Positions 1 through 8,904 of a stretch of DNA of 12,049 nucleotides are shown piece after piece (position 1 is the first letter of the stretch; each line of letters starts with the position of its first letter). The stretch lies in contig JAAAVE010000912.1 in NCBI GenBank assembly GCA_015679605.1, positions 1 to 12,049 on the forward strand. The letters run 5' to 3'. Below the pieces are notes generated by a model. That model was not told where the DNA came from. It saw only the letters and a program-made list of their open reading frames with translations, and made no database searches. This DNA comes from Podila epigama. Lineage: Eukaryota > Mortierellomycota > Mortierellomycetes > Mortierellales > Mortierellaceae. The translations under genes were made by a program, and so were the position numbers.

Positions 1-2
1 AT

Positions 3-20
3 ACATGCATGCATGCATGA
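3..20. repeat. short (ATGC)n tandem repeat
   Basis: The tetranucleotide CATG is repeated four times, giving a self-complementary alternating tract. A shorter copy lies at 3410-3423, so similar tracts sit on both sides of the first gene. It is most simply a microsatellite; any functional role would be speculation. Confidence 0.8.
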
Positions 21-116
21 AAATGCAAAAAAGTCTGGGCATAGCCCTGATATTTTAGAAAACAAGCGCTACAGGAGGATCATGACGCTTGCATAAGCGC
101 CGAAGCCCTGTTGTTG

Positions 117-122
117 TTTATT
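117..122 (-). terminator. candidate poly(A) signal AATAAA for the 973-aa protein gene
   Basis: The plus strand reads TTTATT, which is AATAAA on the minus strand. It lies about 20 nt beyond the TGA stop at 142-144, a normal distance for a fungal polyadenylation signal. Confidence 0.5.
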
Positions 123-141
123 TTTCTTACATTCGTGCACC

Positions 142-3100
142 TCACACTGACCAGCGCGCATCCTTCATTGTCACATCCACATCCGCACCAACGGCGCTCA
201 GGACGAGTTGGCGGTCTTGGTCATGTGAAAACTCGATGTCCGAAAGGTGCAACTCCTCAAGAGGACTCGAGTAAATCAACTGGTGGAGGACTAACGCGTC
301 CGAGTGTGTCAATGGTTGCGGAGGGACTTTAGTGTTCTCAATCGCAAGGTATAACGGCCGAGGACCACCATCTTTGCCTTGTGTGGTGACTTGCCCGAGC
401 AAGTGGATCCAATGCTCTACACACTGTCCAGCCAACACAAGAAGGTTAACAGATGACCATTCGATCGACAAGAGGACTTGCAGGGCCACATCATGTAGAT
501 GGGCTTCAATGGGGTTGCAAGAGATTCGGAGACAGCCTATGCGAGAACGACGAAGAGTGTTCTGCAGAGGGGTAAGAGTGTCTTGCAACCGATCATGGAT
601 GTCCAGTTTGAAATTAGTGAGCGACAATGCGGATGTCGCGGTCATTGTGTCGAGGAGTTCTGCTTGAAAAGGTGTCAATGGTGTCTTGACAAAGTCATTG
701 TTCCATTGGTTGCACTTGATTTCCTTGAAGGCAATATCGTCCAGCAACGTAGATCCCGCGCCATATTTGAGAGTATCGACTTCTCTATCACTGGTATGGC
801 CACCAGGACGAATGGTACGACCTCCAACAGCGATCTGGACAAGGATGCGACTCTTCTCATCTTCATCCACAGGTCGCTCAAATAGAGTGACCAACAACGA
901 TGAGCCAGAGTCGCCCCTCCAATGCTTTGCCAGCTGCTCGACTATCAGGGCAAGAAGTGCCTCATGAACTACCACGTTGACCTCCTCGAGGTGTATGCAG
1001 CAATGAAAGAGATCCTCAAACTCTGGCTCGAACAAAGGCACCACGGCTTCGACAGTCAATTGCTGTACAGATCGACACTTTTCAGGTTTCAAAGCAGGGA
1101 TCAGGTCTCCTCGCAGATGCAAGTCGATGAGACCAGTTTGTAATGCGACGGTTTCTACCCGTTTGTTAAAGACGCCTGATATCTTGCTTGGAGGGGGCAT
1201 ACTCTCGCTCATGAATGCAGCTAATGACCCACTTGTTGTCATTAGGTGTTTCTCGCCAAGCGCTCGAGCATGCCTACCGTCCTCATCGTCGCTGTCACTT
1301 TCTTCGTTGTCGCTGTCACTTCTCTGATCTTCGTCGCTATCATAGGCCATCGAGAACTCGAGTGATTTTTCAATCCAACAGAATGGGGGACAATTCTTGT
1401 GTATTTTCGACTGGAACTGGAATCCATCTGTTGTGCCAATGTAAGTACATTGCTCTCCTGGTTTCGGAAAGTTGAGAAGAGTTAACAAGTGGAGTTCAGC
1501 GTCCATGAAGAGATCGGATTTGTATTCGACTGTGTTTTGTGGTTGTACATCTGGTAACACCCCATCAAATTCTACCCAAAGCATCTCTGTCTGATTGAGG
1601 GAGGCGAGGAGATGACGCAGGAACTCTCTTGTGGCAGGCCATGCCAACTTGACGCCCATGTTAAGTCGCGAAGTGCACTTTTTCATAATATCGACAAACT
1701 CGTTGGCCTCGCTCTCGGACCGAAGAACGACAGTGACCTGACCATGACGCAGGTTGACATTTCCTCCATGGGCTGCGACAAACGATTGGAGATTCTCTTG
1801 AGCTGTGGGATCGAGTAGCTCATAGAGATGAGTGCTACAAATCCAGGCAGTGCCTTCTTTGTTGGTGTACCGATACAAGTCGCCACGGCCATCATCGTTT
1901 TCGGGGACTCGCAAGTATTCCTTGACTTCTCCAATATCCTTGAACGACAAACAGATTTCATCCTTCTTCTTTGGACGAGGGAGTCGTTTGAGATAGTCAA
2001 TGGACTTTGCAACAAGATCTGTGATGTTGTCCTTTGACAAGCCGTGAGCTGGTGTCTCCGTCGTGCTTCCCCAAAGGATTCCAAAGGTGTCCAAAGGTGG
2101 AGTCTCGACTCTGTCGTCAAAGAATCCTTGTCGAACCATTTGGAGGATCCGCAGCGAGTGACAACCGTATCGTTCAAAGAACTCGTTTTGTCGAACAATG
2201 TCGTATCCTGGATGGTCCGCCAGATGAAATTGTTTTGGAGAAATCAAGTTTTTGTCGTATTTTCGCATCTCGCAAATGAAGTAGCAACGGAAGCTGTGTG
2301 TCGCTGGATTGGCGTCATCCCAGGTGGCGAGATCCGACGGCAGGACAAGGAACAAGGTCGATGCGGGACTGAGTATGTAACTGTCAAGTTGACGTGAGGT
2401 ATGAAAGCAAATGTTGTTGTAGTCCCATTCGCTCGTCTTTTCCTCCAACCTGTCAATCTTGGCCAACATCTTGTCCTTCAGGGCTATATGCTTCTCGGTC
2501 AGGGTTCCATCCTTCAAGTGTTCGTCGATTTTGGCACGAAGAGTTGATGACCAATACCGAGCATTAGCGAGACGTGCGGCAAAATCGTCTCTTTTCTTAC
2601 CGACGTAACTCTTTGCGAAGTCGTAATGTGCTGCTGTCGCCATATACAATCGTTTTAAACAAACTGGCATCGAGGTCTAATTAAAATGGATTCTAGTTTA
2701 ATTAACCCTTTCTCTCATTCTTGGCGACCCACTTTTTGCACGTCCTTGACATACCATGCTTTACTTACCCGTTCTTCTTTTTCGTCGTCGTCGCCCTCCT
2801 CCTCTTTCTGCTGCTCCTTTTTGGTATCATTATCGTCACTATGATCATCCGATTCATAATCGAAATAAATGCCCTGATCCGAATTATCAAGAATCATTAC
2901 TTCGTACGTCGCCTTGGAGAATGGGACGCGTAAAGGAAGAATGCTAATGTTGACAAGAATGATTCGTTAAAGTCAGGTCCTCTATCTTCTACAGACACAG
3001 TTGTTGATAGTTCCATGGCACTTTGAACACATTATTGACATTTTACATGTTAGAAGACGCATCGGTCATGAATACTGCTCTTTCGCCATCCAAGTTCATG

Positions 3101-3258
3101 TAGTCAACGTCTTTGAAGGCAGCTTGAACATCTTTCCACGGGACGTATCGCTTGTTACTCTCGGGACACACTTGTGTCGGAAGTCGTCGAGGACGATATT
3201 CGTCATTTCTTTCGAACAGTTGGAACACAGGACGACTTTTCTTGCTTTCCGGTGCCAT
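142..3258 (-). CDS. 973-aa protein of unknown function, three exons, probable multi-copy Mortierella-type family
   Basis: The model on the minus strand joins 3258-3047, 2943-2769 and 2676-142, giving 973 codons plus TGA. The introns are 103 nt (GTAAAA...CATTAG) and 92 nt (GTAAGT...AATTAG), and both junctions keep frame, in phases 2 and 0. The start ATG sits in a good context, GCAATGG. Residues 1-90 form a compact domain with VPWKDVQAAF near 40-49 and a hydrophobic strand LPLRVPF near 73-79. Residues 89-129 are acidic and charged. Residues 132-210 look helical. The block at 256-332 holds QFHLADHPGYDIVR, FFERYG and PPLDTFGILWG. Residues 574-596 are almost entirely Ser, Asp and Glu. The last 340 residues contain leucine-rich segments such as PLEELHLSDIEF. 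I see no signal peptide, membrane segment or catalytic motif. From memory this block order resembles a large unnamed family in Mortierella genomes; that is unverified. No function is assigned. Confidence 0.85.
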
Positions 3259-3541
3259 TGCTTAATTGATTGGTGAATAAGGTGGTTGAAAATGACAAGT
3301 CGTGAACAAAGTAGGCGGTGGGTAGTGGGGATGGTGGAGGATATGTGGTTGTTTGGATTTGGGGTGAGAAAAAAAAAAGTTGGAAAAAAAGACAAAAAAA
3401 AAGACGCACACATGCATGCATGAATTGTTGAATCACGACGTGCCCATTCTTCCCAAACAAACACAGCCATCTCATTCTCCCGAGATGGGGCAAAAACGGG
3501 AAGACTGTATTATTGTTCATTTTTTCTTTTTCTTTTCTTTT
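3259..3541 (-). promoter_or_regulatory. spacer between TOP1 stop and the 973-aa gene start; pyrimidine-rich leader
   Basis: These 283 nt hold the TOP1 3' flank and the promoter and leader of the downstream minus-strand gene. Read on the minus strand, the part next to the ATG is C/T rich with T runs (about 3370-3403), typical of fungal 5' leaders. AATAAT near 3510 is a weak candidate for TOP1 polyadenylation. I see no clear TATA box. Confidence 0.4.
3410..3423. repeat. short (ATGC)n tandem repeat, second copy
   Basis: ACATGCATGCATGA repeats the motif found at 3-20 and lies about 150 nt upstream of the 973-aa gene start. It is probably a coincidental microsatellite. Confidence 0.7.
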
Positions 3542-6500
3542 CTAAAACTGCCAGTTAGCATCCACCGTCATGGCCCACTTGAACTTTTCACGAAGTGCCT
3601 TGGTAAAGATCTTTTCGGGAGGCACTTCAAACTTTTGGCACCATGCAGCGGAAATGCGAGGATCAATGTAGTTGATCTTGGACGTGCCCAGTGCTGTCTG
3701 CTTGTTTTCCTCCTTGTCCACCATCGATGTTCGGGTGGCGCCAATCCGCTCATCCAGCTTCAACAGCTGAGCCTCGTACTTCTCCAAGGTCATGTTCTTG
3801 CCAGGCTCTGTGACGCCTGTCTTGCGCTCTTTTGCCAACCGTTTTGCATAATCATCAACTTCCTTGAGTCGATCTTTCAACTCTGAAGCCGGCAAGGGTT
3901 TCTCCTTGTTCTCGGCGCGCTTTTGGTTTTCCTTTTCAAACTTTTGTTGTACCCTCTCCTTTTCCTTCTCCACCAATTGCGCTTCGTGCTCTTGGATCCA
4001 ATCATCCTCCAGGTCGGACTCGGGCTCAAGCAGTTCTGGCTTTTTCTTCTTCAGCTTGGGCTCCAGACTCAACATGGCCTGTTTCGTCTTCATCTTTTGA
4101 TACTTGAATGATCGGATCTAATGAATATCAGAGGCCAAAATATAAAAGCAGAGTTGGATCGAAATTGTGGTATGTTAGCATCATGTAGTTTTAATAGGGT
4201 TGAATGAGAGGAAGAGGGGAAGAGGGGAAGAGGGGGCACGATATTGTTTTGGTTACCTTGTCAACAATTCTATGGATCTGAAGGACGTGACCTTTGCTCA
4301 CAGCACGTTGATGGTTGCAGAGTACGGCGACCTCACGATTGGCGCGATTGTAAGCGAGTAGTTTCTCAGCAACTGTGCCTTTGGCTGGAGTCAGCTTGTT
4401 AAGCTGATCTTGGAAGGTAAACGACGCATTGAAGGTACGGAAGACCTTGGCAGTCAATCCAGGCATCAAGTCTTGCAAGTGCTTGTTCAAATCTGCAGTC
4501 TAATTGCGATAGTAGGATATAACAATATGTTTGCATTGAGATATTCTTGCGGTCAGCGATCCCTTTTTTTTTTTTTGAGATGAACACGAGCATAAAGGCG
4601 AATGATTGTACGTTGCAATGCAAGTTATACGTTATACGTTAACAACAAACATAAAAAAGCAAAATACCTTGAGACGGTCAAAGAGATCATCGCCCTCTTG
4701 GGCAGGCTCGCGCTTGAAGAGACGAATGTTTTTGAAGACTTGGTCGTCGACCTCGACCGTCTTTTCGTAACGGATAGAGTCTTTACCCAAAAAGTCCAGA
4801 TGCAGAATGTTGGGCTTCTCAAGAGTAACGTGTTCATAACGGAGCGAGCAGCAACCGACCGTGTCAGCCTCGTCCTCACCCTTCTCGTTACCAGCTCTGA
4901 GGGCCAGGCGATCAATGAGATACATGGCGGTAGCACGCTGACGGATGACCATCTTCTTGTCTTTGAGATCCTCCATGTAGCCACGGCGAATGCGGTCAAC
5001 CTCCTTCTTGAGGGATCTGGCAGTCTCAAACTTTTTGAGATCCGACTGACCTTTCAAGGAACTGCCTGCACCCAAGAACACGTACTTTGTCGAATCGTTC
5101 ACATTCTCTTTCCAAGTCGCCAGCCATGTCTTGGTGTCGTCATGCACAATCTTGGCCCATTTGTGCCCAGCTGGAGGAGTAGGAACAGGGGCATCCTTGC
5201 TCAGATTCAGCGTCACTTGCTCTGGTTGGACACGAAGCTATTTTTTTTGCATCCAAGGACAAGAATTTGAACCATTATTTGTCAATGCAATGATCATCTT
5301 CCTGCAATTCTCAGTCGTTTAAGGTGAAGGTGAAGACGATGTTATCGCTTCACTTTTTTCGTTTTTTTTCAAGAGAACAATAACAATGACACGAAAAACT
5401 GAACCACATAATCAAAGATGAAGTCCTTGATCTTACCTTGAGGCATCCAGTCTTGGGGTGTTTGCCGCGTCCACGGAACAAACCTGGAGGTTCGATGCGA
5501 TAGTTGCCAACCTTTTCCCGGCGACCGTTGAGGAGACAGTATCCATAGTGCTTGTCCAATTCATCCTTCTCTTCCTTGAGGGCCTGCTTCTGTTCTTTGG
5601 TCATGTTCTTTTTCTTTTCCTTTTCCTTCTCAAAATAATCGTACATCGGTGTAAAGTCACAGAGTTTGAACTGCTTGATCTCTGGCACTGTCTTGTGCTT
5701 GCGAGCAAGTTTTGAAAAGTCTTTGAAAAAGTTTTCTTGGAAAACCGGGTTCTCAGCATGGTCCGAATACAAAAGAGCAGCGAAAAACGAGGCGACCTCC
5801 TCAACCTCGGGCGCCATGGTAACAGACTTGCCTAAGAGAGGTGTTCAAAACACGAAAAGAATCGTCATTAGCACACAAGACAATCCTTCCATGCCATCAA
5901 AAAGGTGCAATGCACACGATGTAAGTTTGTAAACCCCACGCTACCACCGACTAAAATGACTTACCATCGTAAATCATCTTGACACCATGGGGAACATACT
6001 CGGGAGGGAAATAAACACCGTTGTGATGCAATGTCTTCCACTTGACTGAATCATCTTCGTTCTCCTCCTGATTGTTCCACCAGGCGTTCTCGTCGTCGTC
6101 GTCAGACTCTTCCTTCTTGGGCTTTCTGCCCTTTCCTTTCTTATCCTCAGAGTCGTCCTCCTCCTTCTTGACCTTCTTTGTCTTGCCGTTCGACTCTGGC
6201 TCGGCCTTGACACGCTTCTTGGTCGAAGAAGACTCTTTCTTGACCTTGGCAGATTTTGATGTAGAGGCGGATTTCTTGGCCTATGTACAAAAGAAGACAC
6301 ACAAAAAAATAGACCCAAAGCCCATCGGTCAACATTTGTCTTCGTGTCCCATTCATCATTGTTTCGTCCTTGTACTTTTCAACAAGCATTCGCTCCCAAG
6401 AAGAGCATAAGTATGTGGACATGTTTAGGAATATTCTTTACCAAAGGAACATCTGAATCGGAAGATTCCTCCTTGTAGACGGGCGCAGTCTTGTTTCGCG

Positions 6501-7599
6501 ATGATCCATTCTTGGTTGGTGGATTAGCGGTCTTTTTCTTTGCGGCCAGGGGTACATCCGAGTCGGAGGAGTCATGCGAGTCTTCCTTATACGACGCCAC
6601 AGCAGGACGGGCTCTCTTGGCAAGAGGTACTGCGTCATCGCTGTCTTCCTCAACCTTGATGGCCTTGCTGGCTCTCTTGCGCTTCACCAGGGGTGCATCC
6701 GAATCACTTCCAGAGTCCATGACGGTGTCTATATACAAGATACAAAGTGTTGGCAGAGTTGGTCAAGGATTTTTATAGGCATTCTTCAATAAAAGTGGAA
6801 CGCTCTCACTCGCACACGCTCTTACTCTCACTCTCCACGATGCAATACAATGTTCGCCACGATAACCTCTTGTCGATTAACAATGCTCTCTTTTCCAGCC
6901 TACACGTCTGTTTCATCGCCTCATCGCCTCATCGCCTCTTCCTCCTCTACTCCATCCAATATACAACCTTTCGACAATAGTCATCCGCCATATGAACACA
7001 ATAAACGAAACAAAAAGCAAAAAAGCAAAAAGCAAATAACCCATTTGTGGGTGACATTTTATGAAAATGAGCTTCCCTCCAAAAAAAAAAAAAAAAAAAA
7101 AAACACGTCTCCGTCACACAATACACGTCCCCCATTCTCAAAACCTCCTTTTCCTTTCATCCTCCAAACTTCGCCCAAAGAAACAAAAGATCGTTCATTT
7201 CCACAACCTTTTTTGCTCACTCAAACAGTTCTCTCTCAATCCTTTTCTCTCCTTTTCTCCCCACATGGCACACTATTACAAGGACCGCTTTCACTCAAGG
7301 TCAACAGCCCACCATGACAATAAACTCCACACCCTTACCATACATACACCCTACCCTCCTTTCTTTCCCTCTGGCGATTTTCCACCTTTACAACCTGTAC
7401 AGTACAACTCTTGCCAAACAGTGATGCCTCCATTGGCATCAACTGCCTCATCCACTTTTACTCAATTCCATGTTCCGTGTCCAACAATGCACCGTGTCTA
7501 ATGAGAACATTGATGAAAATAAAATGACGACAATCAATTAGCCTTACCTTTCACATTCTTTGCCCTCTTAGAAAGAGGGATGTCGTCAGAGTCTGACAT
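3542..7599 (-). CDS. TOP1: DNA topoisomerase I (type IB), seven coding exons, 812 aa
   Basis: Relaxes supercoils in the nucleus by nicking one strand through a 3'-phosphotyrosine link. Exons on the minus strand are 7599-7548, 6728-6442, 6280-5965, 5831-5437, 5237-4668, 4499-4257 and 4117-3542. All six introns are GT-AG and keep frame; their lengths are 819, 161, 133, 199, 168 and 139 nt. Residues 1-180 are a charged, nuclear-localisation-type tail with five SDSDxPL-like repeats and Lys-rich runs. The core begins near 193 ([19 protein letters not shown]). By alignment with human TOP1 the catalytic residues are Arg464 (ALRAGNEK), Lys502 (FLGKDSIRY), Arg561 (VFRTFNAS), His603 (CNHQRA) and Tyr771 (SKINYIDPR), all present. 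Residues 622-755 are the charged linker. Its length is slightly above the 765 aa of the human enzyme. The start at 7599 is chosen because exon 1 encodes one more copy of the N-terminal repeat; the ATG at 6710, inside exon 2, is an alternative start for a shorter form. Confidence 0.97.
7081..7103. repeat. A23 homopolymer
   Basis: Twenty-three consecutive A on the plus strand inside TOP1 intron 1. On the transcribed minus-strand sense it is a T run about 350 nt from the acceptor, too far to act as the polypyrimidine tract. The tract is also a likely place for assembly length error. Confidence 0.9.
7265..7501 (+). CDS. candidate nested small ORF inside TOP1 intron 1, opposite strand
   Basis: A 78-codon ORF starts at an ATG in a favourable setting (CCCACATGGC), preceded by about 150 nt of C/T-rich sequence like other leaders in this window. 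It ends with TAA and is followed 16 nt later by AATAAA (7518-7523). The product would be rich in His, Pro, Ser and Thr, beginning [13 protein letters not shown], with [15 protein letters not shown] in the middle and two Cys toward the C-terminus. I see no domain, signal peptide or membrane segment. The frame continues open upstream to about 7061, which weakens the start choice. It may be a nested gene, an antisense transcript or a chance ORF in biased sequence. Confidence 0.3.
   Translation: MAHYYKDRFHSRSTAHHDNKLHTLTIHTPYPPFFPSGDFPPLQPVQYNSCQTVMPPLASTASSTFTQFHVPCPTMHRV
7518..7523 (+). terminator. candidate poly(A) signal AATAAA after nested ORF
   Basis: AATAAA on the plus strand, 16 nt after the TAA of the nested ORF and 25 nt before the first coding exon of TOP1 on the other strand. 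The hexamer is common in AT-rich sequence, so it counts only together with the ORF. Confidence 0.3.
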
Positions 7600-7793
7600 T
7601 GCGTTTCGTTAAACTAGACAAAAAGTGGGGATCGGTCGGAAAAAAAAAAATAATAATACGCGGCGCGCGTGATTGAACGACTGAATGATCTAAAAGTGAG
7701 GTATGAAATGCAACCCTCCTTCTCTTCTATCCAAAAAAGAAAAAGTGTCCCAAATGGACGTAGAAATCTGCAAAGTGGTTGGGAAAAGAGAAT

Positions 7794-7924
7794 GAGGAGG
7801 AGGAGGTGGTGGAGGAGGAGGGGTTTGGATTGTGGATTGGGTGTGGCTATTGGGGAATTTGGAATGTCTACAAAGAAGGTGAAGAAAGAAAAGAAAGAAA
7901 AGAAGGAAAAAGAAAAAAAAAAAA
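7794..7924. repeat. polypurine low-complexity stretch
   Basis: The plus strand has GGA/GGT triplets at 7794-7823, then an unbroken 44-nt purine run at 7881-7924 built from GAAA and GAAAA units. Long ORFs here in either direction are artefacts of the composition, for example poly-Phe and poly-Pro on the minus strand. Confidence 0.85.
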
Positions 7925-7927
7925 TTC

Positions 7928-7949
7928 AAGTCGACCGATTTGTCGACTT
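7928..7949. repeat. 8-bp perfect inverted repeat
   Basis: AAGTCGAC, a 6-nt spacer CGATTT, then GTCGACTT. It lies at the end of the polypurine run and just before the A9T7 tract, between TOP1 and the ORF at 8041. It could bind a dimeric regulator or form a small cruciform; neither is shown by sequence alone. Confidence 0.75.
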
Positions 7950-8040
7950 CGTGAAAAAAAAATTTTTTTGCCTCCTTTTTTGACTGTCCGTCTCTTTCTC
8001 CACTCCTTCAAAATTAGCTAAGCCACCATTCATTACGTCG

Positions 8041-8199
8041 ATGTCAATGTCGATGTTTTTGTGTCTTTTTATTTGCACCTGTCTTGTATTGCTGCTCCAC
8101 TGCTTGATTCCCTCCGTGTGGTGGTCTATTGAAGCTACTGCTGACATTCGCTCGTACTCTCGACAGCGTGTCCCTTGGGGTAGTCCATGCTATTCGTAG
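8041..8199 (+). CDS. candidate small hydrophobic or secreted protein, 52 aa
   Basis: The ORF runs from ATG at 8041 to TAG at 8197-8199. The product starts MSMSMFLCLFICTCLVLLL and stays hydrophobic to about residue 28, so it reads as a signal peptide or a single membrane anchor. A short polar tail with several Arg and one late Cys follows. A C/T-rich stretch upstream (7970-8010) looks like a fungal leader. Second and third in-frame ATGs lie at codons 3 and 5. I do not recognise it, no intron is needed, and at this length it could be chance. Confidence 0.3.
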   Translation: MSMSMFLCLFICTCLVLLLHCLIPSVWWSIEATADIRSYSRQRVPWGSPCYS

Positions 8200-8290
8200 T
8201 TCCAGTAGTGAGAAGGGAGTAATATTTTGATGGAACGAGTGCACCCGTTACCCAGTCTGATGCAGCTAGCCTGTGGATGCAGGTCTCTCG

Positions 8291-8739
8291 TCAGGATGGT
8301 TGCACGGTTGGGAAGGGGGGGGTGGCATAAGTCATAGCAATAGCAAGAAGGTGATGATGAAGTTTTTTAAAAAAAAAATGTCGACAATGTTGCTGGACAC
8401 TAACAATGGGGATATGGGCTATTCGATAACGTATATATTGCGACATGATCTTCCCGATCTTGTGATAACCAAGACAGACACATACCTTGCAGCCCCCAGG
8501 GTACAGCTCATATCCCGGCTTACATGCAATATACATTGGAATAGAGTCGGTTTAACCAATATCCTCAGCCCAACTGCGCGCATCGCTGAAATCGACCATG
8601 GTTCCTGCTAACAAACCCTTTGTCTCACCAACTTGCGCAACTGGGCTTCGATGACTAAAAAAGTTCAATATTACCATGATCCTTGATACCATTACGAAAA
8701 TTATGACCACAAGATACAAGCTTACCAACTTTTGTTCAT
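8291..8739 (-). pseudogene. possible small gene or gene relic with an in-frame stop
   Basis: On the minus strand an ATG at 8739 opens a 14-nt exon (8739-8726), followed by a plausible intron GTAAGC...TTTTTTAG (8725-8655, 71 nt). Exon 2 then starts at 8654 in frame. The frame reads 38 residues in total, including GLLAGTMVDFSDARSWAEDIG in part, and hits TAA at 8554-8552. After the stop the same frame stays open to 8291 and includes CKPGYELYPGGCK, followed by a GTATGT donor-like site at about 8485. This could be a 38-aa protein, a decayed gene or chance; the opposite strand is also open across 8273-8611. I see no recognisable domain. Confidence 0.2.
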
Positions 8740-8904
8740 TCTAGTGAATGTCGGCAAGTGCTGAAAGTAACGGTATGAAAAGGTCAAAGGAGAGGGAATT
8801 AAGGACGCGAGTACGGTTATAGAGAGAGAGGAGCATTGTGCTTCATAAACGCCAGCCTTCTAGTCTCTCTTTTTCAAAAAGAAACAAGTAGACCATCGCT
8901 CCTC

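Larger units (their letters stand above)
6729..7547 (-). other. intron 1 of TOP1, unusually long (819 nt)
   Basis: The donor is G|GTAAGG and the acceptor TATATAG, joined in phase 1 (a split GAC codon). It is four to six times longer than the other introns of the gene. It contains an A23 run (7081-7103, plus strand), long pyrimidine-rich plus-strand stretches (6800-6840 and 7104-7264) and a plus-strand ORF at 7265-7501. The support is good but rests on protein logic, since exon 1 codes for only 17 residues. A different 5' exon arrangement remains possible. Confidence 0.7.
7600..8040. promoter_or_regulatory. TOP1 upstream region, possibly a divergent promoter
   Basis: The region lies between the TOP1 start (minus) and a small plus-strand ORF at 8041. 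It holds a CpG-rich patch (7659-7670, CGCGGCGCGCGT), a polypurine stretch (7794-7924), an inverted repeat (7928-7949) and an A9T7 tract (7954-7969). The sequence on the plus side just before 8041 is C/T rich. No clear TATA box is visible for TOP1. Confidence 0.4.

Noticed and set aside
1683-2198. 171-codon minus-strand ORF in another frame of the first gene
   Set aside because: Fully inside the large exon of the 973-aa protein and without domain features; a shadow frame.
2715-2897. Stand-alone 60-codon minus-strand ORF
   Set aside because: Its acidic part is exon 2 of the 973-aa gene; the end past 2769 is intron sequence starting GTAAGT.
4602-5270. 222-codon plus-strand ORF
   Set aside because: It lies antisense to TOP1 exon 5, whose protein is clearly conserved; the open frame is a shadow of that coding sequence.
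5350-5817. ORF start at 5817 as a separate protein
   Set aside because: This is TOP1 exon 4, entered by splicing at 5831; the internal ATG is a normal core-domain methionine.
6379-6738. 119-codon minus-strand ORF starting at 6738 as the TOP1 N-terminus
   Set aside because: The first codons, MYI, are intron sequence ending in the TATATAG acceptor. Exon 1 at 7599-7548 supplies a matching repeat unit in the right phase, and the frame after 6442 is intron 2.
7690-7929. Minus-strand ORF rich in Phe and Pro
   Set aside because: It is a translation of the polypurine stretch and has no other support.
8273-8611. 112-codon plus-strand ORF
   Set aside because: It begins at GTG, with the first ATG well inside, and has no leader or domain; the opposite strand is equally open. 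Possible, but not supported.
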